IMG/VR virus record: IMGVR_UViG_3300025853_000287
Location: 1-35,902 of that record
DNA from: a virus
DNA: 35,902 nt
Reading direction: 5' to 3' (one strand)
Under the pieces are notes generated by a model, which saw only the letters and a list, made by a program, of their open reading frames with translations, ran no database searches and had not been told where the DNA came from. Of this stretch, positions 15,937-24,484 are shown piece after piece. The translations under genes and the position numbers were made by a program. Each line of letters begins with the position of its first letter. Position 1 is the stretch's first letter.

Positions 15937-18550
15937 GCTGAATCGCCTCGATGCCGGGGCGCTGAGTCTCTAGCAGAGCATCAATATCTTCATCCTCACG
16001 GCCACGACCTTTTTCGATACGCTCTATCAAGCCAAGAATGCCGCCGGTGACTCCCTCGGATACGGCTTCCAAGCCTTCTAGCGCGGGTTGCACGTAGGGC
16101 GCGACTCGTTGAGCGGTGTCAGACTCTAATAAATCACCGATGCCACCCATGATGCGCTGGCCATAGGCTTCGGCGCCGGGGCTGGCCTCGTAGTCGACAA
16201 GCGACTCTAAGCGACCTTGTGCACCACGCACCGTCTCGGGGTCCAAGCCAAGGTCGTAAGCGGTCCTTCCACCTATCGATCCAGCAACAGGGCGGAGGAT
16301 CATTGCGTTCAATGCGTCATACGCGACCTCGGGCCCGTAACGCATGAAGTCACCCACCTCCTCAAGAACACCACGCTCTTCCCCAGAACGTCGCGGTAGC
16401 TGACCAATACCCTCATTGATCGGCACGTCGCTGGCCTCAGCCATTTCCGGCGCGGCTAATCCGGCTAATCCTGCGGCCGCAAGGGGCGCCATGAACATAG
16501 TCTGGCCGGTCTTTGCGCGCTCAGCTACCGTTTCGCCTGTAGGTGTCTTTTGATTAAGGTCGATCGAGGGGCCAGTTATGGTCTCGCCGCCGTAATCAAT
16601 CCTAAACGTTGTCTGACCGGGCTTGGAGCCAGTAACCTGCTTGATCGCTTTCGGGATATTGACGTCGTACTGGCCCCGCAGTCCTTCTTCTCCCCAGCGG
16701 TCGATCTGGACCTCGCTAGGAGAAAACATCACTTTGTCGTAGCCTTCATCGGCCGCGATGGTGACAAGGCGCTTAACGGCAAGCTTGTTCCAAGCATTAG
16801 AGTCGCGGACAAACGGTGCGGCTTGGGGTTTTTGGGCCTCGATTCGCAAATCTGATGGGAGGCCGGGTCTAACAACGTCCATCGATTCTTCGAGAACTTG
16901 CACGAAGTTTCTAGGCAATCCATACGACTCTATCGTTGTGTCTAAGGATGCTCGCGCCGCTTTTTCGGCGTTATTCATTAACGAGCGCAAACCCTCTCCG
17001 GGGCTACGGGCGCTTGAGTCCATCTCGAACGCTATCCGCTGGACTGCTTGTGTCGGTGCATCTCCATTAAGGACGCGGTTGTACTGACTCTTCAGGTGCT
17101 TATCTACCAGTACGTCTATTTCCGCCCGACCCTTTTCGGTGTTTGGGTCAGGCATTTTGTAGGTTCCCTCTAGGCCGGGGGTTCCAACACGCTGATTGGC
17201 TTGCTGTATCTCAAAGGCGGCAATGTCATACTCGTCTTTGTCAGTCAGTCTTCCTTCAATTTCGTCGATGAAGCGTTCTTGCCTGCCTGCATTGGTGATC
17301 TGTTGATATCGACGATTAAACTTCGATAACAAGCCTACCTTTTCGCGGTAAGGAATCTTGGTAGCAGACGCCTCATACAAATCTTCGAGTAGGCTAGGTA
17401 CTTCAGCACCGGAGTAATTGTCACGGAACTTTGCCAGTGTCTGAGGTATGTCGTTGACCTCAAGGATGCCGCGAATCTGATCTTCGCCTTTTGCGAGTGT
17501 TTCAGGGCTCATAAACCCTTCACGACGCCCCTGCTGGGCCCAATCGCTCTGCAACTCTTCCACAAACAGGACGTTATTGCCGTCCGTATCCACGCGGTCG
17601 GTGGTTCGGGCATGAAAGACGTTATTGATATCGTCAGGGAAGTGCGTTCCCTCCCTGAACTTCTTAGGACCCGCTAACCGATAGCGGATCTCACGATAAT
17701 TTTCGCCACCGTCGACGGTGTAGTCGGACCATCGGGTATCACCCGCGAGCGACATCTCATCTTGTTCAAGTGCGTGTTGTGATAGGCGGACTTGGGCTTC
17801 GTTGACGCTTGTGGCGGAAGTGTCAGTATCCTGCCTGCCGTAAGTTGCGTTATTACGATCAACACCAAATTCGCGTTGTAATGACGGCGAAGCGTCATTC
17901 GTAGGCAAAAATGCGTTGTCATACGGGCCCTGAACCAGCCGATAGCCCTCAACAGGACTACCATCCACGTAAAGCTGGACAACTGTCGCGGGGTCATCGT
18001 AGTACATTGTCGAGACATTTTCGTAAGCGTTCTGACGAAGCTCGTTTTGAAGCGACGATGACAAATCATCGAAATCTAGCTCGTTTTGTGACCACTTCTT
18101 GAGGGCTCGCTCTCGCTCATCGAGGGTGTCATCGGCCTGATCCACGAATTCGGTGTAGTAATAGTCCTTGATGTTCTCTTCGAGATCAAAATCCATCTCC
18201 GCTTCGACGCCACTGGCGCCGCCGAAGTATTCTTCCATCTCCATTTGCTGAACATCGAAGTCTACGTCAGACTCTCGGCCCCCAATCGCAATCTCTTCCT
18301 CGAATTCGATGCGGTTTTCGTCGATACGGGTAAGAATTTCGTCCTGAGTAACCCGTCGCTGTTCAAAAAGCTCTGCTAAACCAAGCTCTTCGAGCTCCTC
18401 TTTGGTCACGCCCTGCTTGATGAAGTGCCTACGCGCGTCAGAGCCGATATTTTTCAACTGCTTCATCTTCAAGGCGACATCTTCGGCCTTGGAGTACAAC
18501 CTTTCGGGGTTTAACGACGCTTTGATGATGGCTTTGGTTATGCGAGGCAT
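15929..18550 (-). CDS. Large polyvalent phage protein with ELQSDW domain (873 aa)
   Basis: An acidic N-terminal half leads to a block I recognise from large polyvalent proteins of phages and conjugative elements: NYREIRY (about 284-290), VFHARTTDRVD, then LFVEELQSDWAQQGRREGF (328-346), and further on a NAWNKLAVKRLVTIAADEGYDKVMFSPSE...GLRGQYDVNIPKAI block (about 590-650). A hydrophobic Ala/Gly stretch (MFMAPLAAAGLAGLAA) lies near 695-710. Such proteins are often carried in the particle or transferred with DNA, but the enzymatic role of this block is not established. Start ATG 18550, 2 nt after the nuclease stop. Confidence 0.65.
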   Translation of the reverse strand: MPRITKAIIKASLNPERLYSKAEDVALKMKQLKNIGSDARRHFIKQGVTKEELEELGLAELFEQRRVTQDEILTRIDENRIEFEEEIAIGGRESDVDFDVQQMEMEEYFGGASGVEAEMDFDLEENIKDYYYTEFVDQADDTLDERERALKKWSQNELDFDDLSSSLQNELRQNAYENVSTMYYDDPATVVQLYVDGSPVEGYRLVQGPYDNAFLPTNDASPSLQREFGVDRNNATYGRQDTDTSATSVNEAQVRLSQHALEQDEMSLAGDTRWSDYTVDGGENYREIRYRLAGPKKFREGTHFPDDINNVFHARTTDRVDTDGNNVLFVEELQSDWAQQGRREGFMSPETLAKGEDQIRGILEVNDIPQTLAKFRDNYSGAEVPSLLEDLYEASATKIPYREKVGLLSKFNRRYQQITNAGRQERFIDEIEGRLTDKDEYDIAAFEIQQANQRVGTPGLEGTYKMPDPNTEKGRAEIDVLVDKHLKSQYNRVLNGDAPTQAVQRIAFEMDSSARSPGEGLRSLMNNAEKAARASLDTTIESYGLPRNFVQVLEESMDVVRPGLPSDLRIEAQKPQAAPFVRDSNAWNKLAVKRLVTIAADEGYDKVMFSPSEVQIDRWGEEGLRGQYDVNIPKAIKQVTGSKPGQTTFRIDYGGETITGPSIDLNQKTPTGETVAERAKTGQTMFMAPLAAAGLAGLAAPEMAEASDVPINEGIGQLPRRSGEERGVLEEVGDFMRYGPEVAYDALNAMILRPVAGSIGGRTAYDLGLDPETVRGAQGRLESLVDYEASPGAEAYGQRIMGGIGDLLESDTAQRVAPYVQPALEGLEAVSEGVTGGILGLIERIEKGRGREDEDIDALLETQRPGIEAIQPI

Positions 18551-18552
18551 GA

Positions 18553-18960
18553 TTACGCGGCCTTTTGGTTAGGAATCCAGTCTTTGGCCAGCATCTCCAG
18601 CCAGTCGTCGAATGATATTACAAAAACGCCCTCTAAATCCGCATAGGATGGGCTAAAAACACTCATCGGTAGCGTCACGCGAATAGGTTTGTTGTTGAAC
18701 TTCCAAACCAAGGCGGGAATGTCATTACCGGCGGCCGTACATACCTGCTCCCACCACGCTTTTTGGAACCACCAACCATCCTTGTAGGCCTTACACTCGA
18801 TCGCATAGCCGGGAATGGTGATGTCGCAAAGGTTTTTGGCCTGATATTGATCAAGGTTGCGCTTGCAATGGACGTCAACACCCTGCGCCTCAAAAAAATT
18901 ATTGAGACGTTTTACGATGTCCCGCTCAAAAGCGGCCCCTTTATTTCGCGAATCTGCCAT
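18553..18960 (-). CDS. PD-(D/E)XK nuclease, Holliday-junction-resolvase-like
   Basis: 135 residues. N-terminal KGAAFERDIVKRLNNFFEAQG supplies the helix-one acid (E12). The catalytic strand pair is CDITIPGYAIECKAYK (D46, E55, K57), the D-x-ExK pattern of Hjc-like resolvases and archaeal-type endonucleases. A following Trp-rich helix (WWFQKAWWEQV) is typical of phage members. Probably resolves branched DNA before packaging. The RBS is weak, so the start is provisional. Confidence 0.78.
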   Translation of the reverse strand: MADSRNKGAAFERDIVKRLNNFFEAQGVDVHCKRNLDQYQAKNLCDITIPGYAIECKAYKDGWWFQKAWWEQVCTAAGNDIPALVWKFNNKPIRVTLPMSVFSPSYADLEGVFVISFDDWLEMLAKDWIPNQKAA

Positions 18961-19457
18961 TTAGCGATAGTATCCTATCTGAGGAAAAATTCTAGGCCAT
19001 AGGGGTCCCTTGGTCTTTTGCAGAATCGACCCCCACCCCCACAACCAGAGCGCTACCCCTCCAAACCATAGCGCTGGGGGTGCGGGGTCCCTTTTATCCA
19101 TCAAATAAAATTAAGTTTTGAATGTACCAAACTCAGCTATAGCTATACGCCATCGGCCGCGCGCGATTCAGGGGGGTGCGGGGGTCCCCCCTATTGCGAT
19201 CTGAAGGTCGTTTTCCGACCCCATAGAGACCCTAATACTAGTCCCATTGCGTCCAACACAGGCCAATACAGGCCGCTGAGGGCGCAAAGTGACCCGTGTG
19301 AACACACGAATAGGCAACAGGGGTCACCGAATCGGCCCAATAATCGGTAAAAACGATGGCAAACAGGGTTTTTTGAGGTTTTTCCGGGATTCTGGCGGGG
19401 CGTAGAGAGAGAGCCTCTCTACGCGGTTTTACACATCGATGCGCAGGATTTGTGCTG
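18961..19457. other. Noncoding GC-rich region, candidate packaging (cos/pac) site
   Basis: 497 bp with no convincing gene, directly after terS. It holds a near-direct repeat of G-rich blocks (GGGGGTGCGGGGTCCC at 19076-19091 and a longer form at 19171-19189), the inverted pair AGCGCTA/TAGCGCT (19049-19055 and 19069-19075), GGTCG-TTTTC-CGACC near 19207, CAGGCC-AATA-CAGGCC near 19260 and GTGTGAACACAC near 19300. A perfect 10-bp stem lies at 19400-19424. This density of structure beside terS fits a terminase recognition region; an origin is the alternative. Confidence 0.45.
19400..19424. repeat. Perfect 10-bp inverted repeat next to terS stop
   Basis: Arms GCGTAGAGAG and CTCTCTACGC with a 5-nt loop. 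On the plus strand it is followed by GGTTTT, but no plus gene ends nearby. On the minus strand it lies 34 bp past the terS stop without a T-run. It could act as a weak terminator or as part of a packaging site. Confidence 0.6.
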
Positions 19458-19985
19458 TCAAAAATCTTTATCTGTAATCTTGCTGTCAGTGCCTAGCAGT
19501 TCGTTGAGCCGTGACTTGATGTCTTCCTTGCTCATGCTGTCGATGTTGGCGTTGATGTTGAGATTCTGAGTGCGCTGAACCGTTAGTCCACCCAATTGAT
19601 TGAGCTCTTTCACTGCACTGACTGCCGCGTTGTAGTGGCCGCTATCAAACGCCGTCTCCGCGATGTTCCACAGCATCGACCCGGTCTTCTCAGGCGTGAT
19701 GGCAAACTTCTCTCTTAGCTCCTCCTGCTTCAGCCTGATCGACTTCGTGACGTGAGGATGCGTCTTGCCGTCCATCATCTTCGTAGCGCTTGCCGCAGGG
19801 AATGAGAACCCAGCTCTTCGAGCGGCCTCTGTCTGCCCACACGAGCCCTCTGTGTAGAACCACACGAAGGCCGCTTGCATCTCTGTTAAGCCAAGCTCTG
19901 GATCTGCTTCAAAGTGTGCTGGCGTGTTGACCAGCGGCTTCAGTTTCTTCCGGGGTCGGCCCGGCCCTTTCTTCTCATCACTCAC
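19458..19985 (-). CDS. Terminase small subunit (TerS)
   Basis: 175 residues, GTG start at 19985 with AAGGAAG upstream. An N-terminal AT-hook-like GPGRPRKKLK leads into TEMQAAFVWFYTEGSCGQTEAARRAGFSFPAASATKM, the helix-turn-helix of the Terminase_2 family, then a coiled-coil oligomerisation region. It would bind the packaging site and present DNA to TerL. It overlaps the preceding HTH gene by 8 bp and lies about 14.7 kb from terL. Confidence 0.85.
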   Translation of the reverse strand: MSDEKKGPGRPRKKLKPLVNTPAHFEADPELGLTEMQAAFVWFYTEGSCGQTEAARRAGFSFPAASATKMMDGKTHPHVTKSIRLKQEELREKFAITPEKTGSMLWNIAETAFDSGHYNAAVSAVKELNQLGGLTVQRTQNLNINANIDSMSKEDIKSRLNELLGTDSKITDKDF

Positions 19986-20154
19986 GGTCTACTTCCTTTG
20001 GTGAATCCGTCCACAGCGAGTCGCCATACCTTTCGTAGTTACGCAACCATCGCCTCAGCGTATGCACATGGACGTGAGTTTCGTATGCCGCTTGGCTCAC
20101 TGATCTCCCACTGTCGACCATCTTCTGAGCCCTTACCACACGCTTCTTGTCCAT
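19978..20154 (-). CDS. Small helix-turn-helix protein (58 aa)
   Basis: ATG at 20154 chosen (MDKKRVVRAQ); an in-frame TTG at 20172 is an alternative and neither has a strong RBS. The core VRAQKMVDSGRSVSQAAYETHVHVHTLRRWLRNYERYG is a transposase-type HTH (recognition helix about VHTLRRWLRNY). Directly upstream of and overlapping terS. Could be a second DNA-binding partner for packaging, or a regulator of the flanking origin-like region. Confidence 0.65.
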   Translation of the reverse strand: MDKKRVVRAQKMVDSGRSVSQAAYETHVHVHTLRRWLRNYERYGDSLWTDSPKEVDRE

Positions 20155-20491
20155 GATTTTCAATCCAAGCAACAGGGTACAGTAGAGGGTAGGGTACGTG
20201 TTTCCTATATACCCCTAAATATACCTTAAGAATAATACTATTCTTAAATATAAAACTACACTTAATAGAGTAGATATACCCTACCCTGCCCTGTCACTAT
20301 CTCCTTTAATATCAAGCACTTAACCCTACCTAAAACAGGGTACAGTGTACATCTACCCTCCAAAACAGCCCTTTTTCGGCGCTCAGTAAATTTACAATCG
20401 TAAAATCGCACCAGTTTAAGAATTGCCCTTTTTACCCCCAAAACAGCCTTAGATGTACCCTGTTTAGGGCATACCCTACCCTGTTCTACCC
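20155..20491. other. Repeat-rich, AT-rich region: candidate replication origin
   Basis: 337 bp between the primase stop and the HTH gene. It contains many GGGTA-type units on both strands: CAGGGTAC blocks near 20173 and 20336, GGGTAGGGTAC near 20187, ACCCTACCCTG at about 20279 and 20473, and ACCCTACC near 20323. An AT-rich stretch (20205-20280) carries a perfect 9-bp inverted repeat. CCAAAACAGCC occurs twice (about 20360 and 20438). Iteron-like units plus an AT-rich segment beside the replication gene is the usual picture of a phage origin. Confidence 0.5.
20226..20247. repeat. Perfect 9-bp AT-rich inverted repeat
   Basis: TTAAGAATA, 4-nt spacer, TATTCTTAA, within the AT-rich part of the origin candidate. 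Could help unwinding or bind a dimeric protein. Confidence 0.7.
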
Positions 20492-22633
20492 TCACACATC
20501 CCACTTCGGAGGCGGTACTGAGCCCCCATCTTCGATGATAGGCTCGTAGTCAATGTCGTATATCTTGCGCCCATTACTCTTGCGCGGAACGCATCCATTC
20601 GCCGCCAACACTCGTGCCGCTTCCTTGAAGTCCGCCACCCTCGGCGACCGCACCCCAAGGTCTCGCAACAGCTCCGTCATCTGCACCGGGCGCACCATCG
20701 TCGATGTGAACTTGACCCGCTGAAGGATCAGGTCTTCGACCACAGACTGCGTCCTCGACAGCTCGTTAGACTCTTGCAGTAGCGCTCGCTCTTCACTGGT
20801 CAGGAACCAGCCTTCGCCTGTATCGAAGAAGCGCGCCTTCACCTCAGCCCACACCTGTTGCATATCGATCTTGTGCCGGTAGTTAATCTTCTGCACTCGT
20901 ACAACCCAGAACCTTCGGTTGCCGGTGGGGTCTGTTAGGAACTCATTCTCGTTGACCGACCCGTAAAAAATCGTGCGCCGACGATACCGCGAGAACCCAC
21001 GATCATAGGGCAGACGTAGCTCGTCATGGCTTCTGGTAATGAAGGCCTTGAGTTGGTCTAGGTCAGCCTTCTTGAATGTGCTACCCAGCTCTCCGAGCTC
21101 ACAGATCCAATGGCTCACACACTGCTTGACGCTGTCTTTATCGCCGGGGTTGAGTGTCGCGCCTTCGAGTAGCCAGTCTTTCTGGGGCGCCAGCGTTTTC
21201 ATCCACTGGGTCTTACCGAGCGCCTGCCTACCCACGAAGACTAGGATACCCTCGCTGGATACACCCTCGTCCCCACAGGCCGCCGCAACGCATGAGGTGA
21301 GCCACTTGGTCATGAGTATTTCTTTAAGCTCGTTATCCTCGGCGTTTACCGTGTCAAGCAGTTGTTGAAGCCGCGATGTTCCATCCCATGGCCGCGACTC
21401 GATCCACTCCGCCACAGGATTGCTCTCCCGAGCTAACAGCTTCAAATTGAAGCGTACTCGATCGTGCGGAACCATAAGTTGAATGCACCGATCTTCGATC
21501 TCAGTGATGGCGGCATCCTCTTCGAGGTCCGCAATGAATGTCATGTCAGGTATATGCACGTTCATGCGCTTCTTGATCACATCGTAAGCCACATCGATAC
21601 TATTCACCTTCAGCACACCTTCGTGATTTGCCTTCGTGTGCATCATCCGGCCGCGATCGGTCTTCTCAAAATCAAACGACTGCGGGATGGCGACCTCTTG
21701 TAGCCTCGGGATCAGCTCACCCTCGACTGCCTGCGCCACATCGTTGTAGTCGCCTATCTGCTCAGGCATAAGCACTTCCGCCCGTCCGCCTGCTCGCTTA
21801 ATAGCCTGCGCCGCCGCAATAGCCTTCTGCTCGCCCGTTTTACTCTCGTCGAAGTCCGCGATGAAGACGTGTTTTGCGTCTGGATAGACAGCGAATACTG
21901 CCTCCGCTACAGGCTGTAGGTTGCCAGCGTCGAAGGACACCATGACAGGCTGTTGGTGATGTGCGTAATAACTGGCGGCCGTTGCGTATCCCTCGGCGTA
22001 GTTGATGACCGTAGCTTCGGCCAGAAAGTCGGTGCCAATGCAATAGAAGCCGCCCTTCTTCTTGCCGCCTCTGAGGAAGCGCTTCTCCCCGGCTTCGTTG
22101 ATGAACTGAAGCGTCTGCACCGCACCGTTACTGTTGAACAGCGGGATCAAGAGCGCGTCTTTGTACTGCCTTAATCCATGCGAGGGCACACCTTTAGTTT
22201 CGAGGTACGGATGAATGTCACACTCCGCCGCCCGATCCCACATGGTCTGTGCCTTCTTGGCAACGACACTCTGCTCGACCTCCTGCGCCAACCGGGCTTG
22301 TTCCTTCGCCCTCTCAATCTCCTCCACCTGCGCCTTAGTCAGCTTCGGAATCTCGCCACCCTCTGCCTTCCAAGCCCCGAGCGGACCGATGTCATAACGC
22401 TCTGCGTGACCATACGGACGGTCTTGATCAAACCACACTTGATACCATGCGTTTTGTTTGCGACGACCATCCATCACCGTGTAGGCCCGTCCTATCTCTC
22501 CTCCAGTGACCAAACCCTTCTTCGGGTCTGGCTCTACACCAAGCGCACCTAACCAGTCGATGAACTCCCGATGCAAATCATTGGATAGAGGTCGACTAAA
22601 ATTTTTTGTACCGCTTTTTATCTTCATTGCCAT
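20492..22633 (-). CDS. Toprim-VapE replication protein (primase/SF3-type helicase)
   Basis: 713 residues, RBS GGGAGGGG upstream. A primase-like N-terminal region is followed by a Toprim domain at about 205-300, with E214 in NYAEGYATA and D260/D262 in IADFDES. A VapE-family ATPase follows: WDGTSRL (416-422), Walker A VGRQALGKT (467-475), acidic strand HWICELGELGS (508-518), and FYGSVNENEFLTDPTGNRRFW (556-576), the hallmark of the family. It probably primes and unwinds phage DNA. No DNA polymerase is seen in the window, so host polymerase may be used or the gene lies outside. Confidence 0.88.
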   Translation of the reverse strand: MAMKIKSGTKNFSRPLSNDLHREFIDWLGALGVEPDPKKGLVTGGEIGRAYTVMDGRRKQNAWYQVWFDQDRPYGHAERYDIGPLGAWKAEGGEIPKLTKAQVEEIERAKEQARLAQEVEQSVVAKKAQTMWDRAAECDIHPYLETKGVPSHGLRQYKDALLIPLFNSNGAVQTLQFINEAGEKRFLRGGKKKGGFYCIGTDFLAEATVINYAEGYATAASYYAHHQQPVMVSFDAGNLQPVAEAVFAVYPDAKHVFIADFDESKTGEQKAIAAAQAIKRAGGRAEVLMPEQIGDYNDVAQAVEGELIPRLQEVAIPQSFDFEKTDRGRMMHTKANHEGVLKVNSIDVAYDVIKKRMNVHIPDMTFIADLEEDAAITEIEDRCIQLMVPHDRVRFNLKLLARESNPVAEWIESRPWDGTSRLQQLLDTVNAEDNELKEILMTKWLTSCVAAACGDEGVSSEGILVFVGRQALGKTQWMKTLAPQKDWLLEGATLNPGDKDSVKQCVSHWICELGELGSTFKKADLDQLKAFITRSHDELRLPYDRGFSRYRRRTIFYGSVNENEFLTDPTGNRRFWVVRVQKINYRHKIDMQQVWAEVKARFFDTGEGWFLTSEERALLQESNELSRTQSVVEDLILQRVKFTSTMVRPVQMTELLRDLGVRSPRVADFKEAARVLAANGCVPRKSNGRKIYDIDYEPIIEDGGSVPPPKWDV

Positions 22634-22698
22634 ATTGAGCCCCTCCCAGAGATGTGTATACTAGTGCAAGTTTGTATAAACCATCAAGGAGAACTTAC
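22634..22698. promoter_or_regulatory. Divergent promoter region between primase and recombination operon
   Basis: 65 bp. It carries AGATGTGTATAC followed by TAGTGCAAGTTTGTATAAA (22650-22680). The segment GTGCAAGTTTGTATAAA resembles box A (GTGCAAGTCTTTGTATAAA) except for a 2-nt gap, though the CGTGTCG core is missing. Minus RBS at the left, plus RBS AAGGAG at the right. Confidence 0.5.
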
Positions 22699-23436
22699 AT
22701 GGGTATGAAACTTTCTGTAGGAGGGGGCGGAGACACTGAGTACGAGGTGCCGCCAATTGGAGAACATAAAGCCATCTGTTACCGCGTGATAGACGGTGGA
22801 AGCGCTGAGGAAGAGTATCAGGGCGAGGTAAACGTCAGACATAAAATCTTCCTGTTCTGGGAATTAACCGAGTGCACCATGCAAGACGGTCGCCGTATGT
22901 CAGTCATGGGCAACTACACTGCGTCACTCAACGAAAAGTCAAAACTGTACCAACACGTTACGTCATGGATTAATCGATCCTTCACGGATGAAGAGAAGCA
23001 AGGCTTCGATCCGACGACACTTGTAGGCAAAGGTTGCAAGCTGTCGATTGAGCATACCAAAACCGGGCGCGCTAAGGTGGCTAATGTCCACGCTTTCGTC
23101 AATGCGTTCGACGAGAATGAGCAGTTACGTCCATTACCGACCGAGAACGACCAAGTGATCTTCGATCTTGAAGACTACTGTAGTGAGTTTAGCGGCCACA
23201 GTAACGAAGCCAGTAAGCGCGCGTGTGATATTTTCGAGGACCTGCCTGCCTTTATCCGCTACCGCATTGCCGGTTGTGACGAGGTTGGCAAGGAACCGCA
23301 AGCACCATGCTTTGAGATGCAAGCCGCTTTGAAGCGTGGCGCAGACTCACCGATCGCGGCAGGGACGCCTGTTGTCGACGTCGCAACTGACGACATGGAC
23401 CCGTTTGCGGAAGAAAATAATCCGGTGCCATTCTAA
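22699..23436 (+). CDS. SSB-like phage protein with acidic C-terminal tip
   Basis: ATG at 22699 (AAGGAG 7 nt upstream) gives 245 residues. A Gly-rich start (LSVGGGGDTEYEVPPIGEHKAICYRVIDGG) is followed by a beta-rich region (VRHKIFLFWELTECTM) that would suit an OB fold. The C-terminus ends DDMDPFAEENNPVPF, like the acidic, aromatic-ending tip by which SSB proteins recruit partners. It heads an operon with a RecE-like exonuclease. ssDNA binding or strand annealing is inferred from tip and context. Confidence 0.6.
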   Translation: MGMKLSVGGGGDTEYEVPPIGEHKAICYRVIDGGSAEEEYQGEVNVRHKIFLFWELTECTMQDGRRMSVMGNYTASLNEKSKLYQHVTSWINRSFTDEEKQGFDPTTLVGKGCKLSIEHTKTGRAKVANVHAFVNAFDENEQLRPLPTENDQVIFDLEDYCSEFSGHSNEASKRACDIFEDLPAFIRYRIAGCDEVGKEPQAPCFEMQAALKRGADSPIAAGTPVVDVATDDMDPFAEENNPVPF

Positions 23437-23711
23437 TGAGTGACGAACCCACAGTTGAAGAAATGGAGGTGGCCAAGAAGATGCACGACTCTGTGCTCTC
23501 CCCGAAGCACTACACGCAAGGGGACATCGAGTGTATCGATGCCATGGAGTCATGCTTGGGCCCTGAAAAATTTGAGGGCTGGCTTCATGGCCAGATTTTT
23601 AAGTACGGATGGCGATGGCCAGACAAGAACGGTGTAGAGGATTTGCGCAAGATGTCCTTTTACAACGACCGTTTAATCCGACATTTAATCGAGCCAGAGG
23701 GGCGTAAATGA
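23436..23711 (+). CDS. DUF3310 protein (SaV-like)
   Basis: 91 residues, start overlaps the upstream stop (TAATG). SPKHYTQGDIECIDAMESCLGPEKFEGWLHGQIFKYGWRWPDKNGVEDLRKMSFYNDRLI is the DUF3310 signature (HY...IE.ID......YLRGN..KY.WR...KNG.EDL.KA..Y.DRL). The family is widespread in phages; it has been loosely annotated as a nucleotide kinase but has no P-loop here. Role in nucleotide or DNA metabolism remains unproven. Confidence 0.82.
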   Translation: MSDEPTVEEMEVAKKMHDSVLSPKHYTQGDIECIDAMESCLGPEKFEGWLHGQIFKYGWRWPDKNGVEDLRKMSFYNDRLIRHLIEPEGRK

Positions 23712-24484
23712 AAGAGTTTAAGCTGGGTGTTTACGAAGACATGAGCTATGAGGAGTACGCTGAGATCCCTGCATGGCGATCTCACGATCTCACCACACTC
23801 ATTAAGTGTCCTTATCAGTGGCGTAACAAGCGCGATATATCCGAGTCGCCTGCATTGCTTGAGGGCCGCGTACAGCACACCGTGTTTGGTGAGCTTCATA
23901 AGTTTGACGATGAGTTTGCGATTGAGCCCATCGTCGATCGCCGCACCAAAGCCGGGAAGGAAGAATATGCCGATTGGTTGGAGGGCGTTGCCGGTAGGAC
24001 GCCGATCAAGCAGGACCTTTACGACGTTTGCATTGAGCGCCGAGAGGTGTTGAAGGACTTCATTCCCAAGCCAGAGCATAAGGTCGAGCTGGTGATGTGC
24101 TGGGAGTGGCACGGTGAGCCATGTAAGGGACGAATGGACTGGTACACCGGGACAGACGTCTGGGACCTCAAGACCTGCCGAGATGCTTCGCCTCGGGGTT
24201 TCCGTTCAGCAATCAATACCTTCCGGTATTACCAGCAGGCCGCGTACTACCTCAACGGTGCTCGCTCTGCTGGCTTACGTGCCGACAAATTCTACTTCTT
24301 GGCTATTGAGAAGCAGTACCCCTACCCCTACGGCGTTTACACGCTCAGTGATGAAGCCATCGCGTTTGGTGATGCACGTAACGAGCAAGCCATCGACATA
24401 GCGCATAAGTGCTTTGAGTCGGAGGAGTGGATGCCCTACAACAACGCTGGGGTCACAGAATTTAACGTGGATGAATTGTGGTGA
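23708..24484 (+). CDS. RecE-like PD-(D/E)XK exonuclease
   Basis: 258 residues, overlapping the DUF3310 stop by 4 bp. Motifs in order: HDLTTLIKCPYQWRNKR (26-42), GRVQHTVFGELH (53-64) with H57, E127 in ELVMCWEWHG, D144 in GRMDWYTGTD, D153-L-K155 in VWDLKTCRDA and the YYQQAAYYLNG helix (174-184). These match the exonuclease VIII/RecE-type domain. It would resect dsDNA for recombination with the SSB-like protein of the same operon. Confidence 0.87.
   Translation: MKEFKLGVYEDMSYEEYAEIPAWRSHDLTTLIKCPYQWRNKRDISESPALLEGRVQHTVFGELHKFDDEFAIEPIVDRRTKAGKEEYADWLEGVAGRTPIKQDLYDVCIERREVLKDFIPKPEHKVELVMCWEWHGEPCKGRMDWYTGTDVWDLKTCRDASPRGFRSAINTFRYYQQAAYYLNGARSAGLRADKFYFLAIEKQYPYPYGVYTLSDEAIAFGDARNEQAIDIAHKCFESEEWMPYNNAGVTEFNVDELW

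Noticed and set aside
20262-20504. 80-residue minus-strand open frame in the origin candidate
   Set aside because: Its sequence follows from the ACCCT repeats; it lacks a clear RBS and family match, and overlaps the primase stop.
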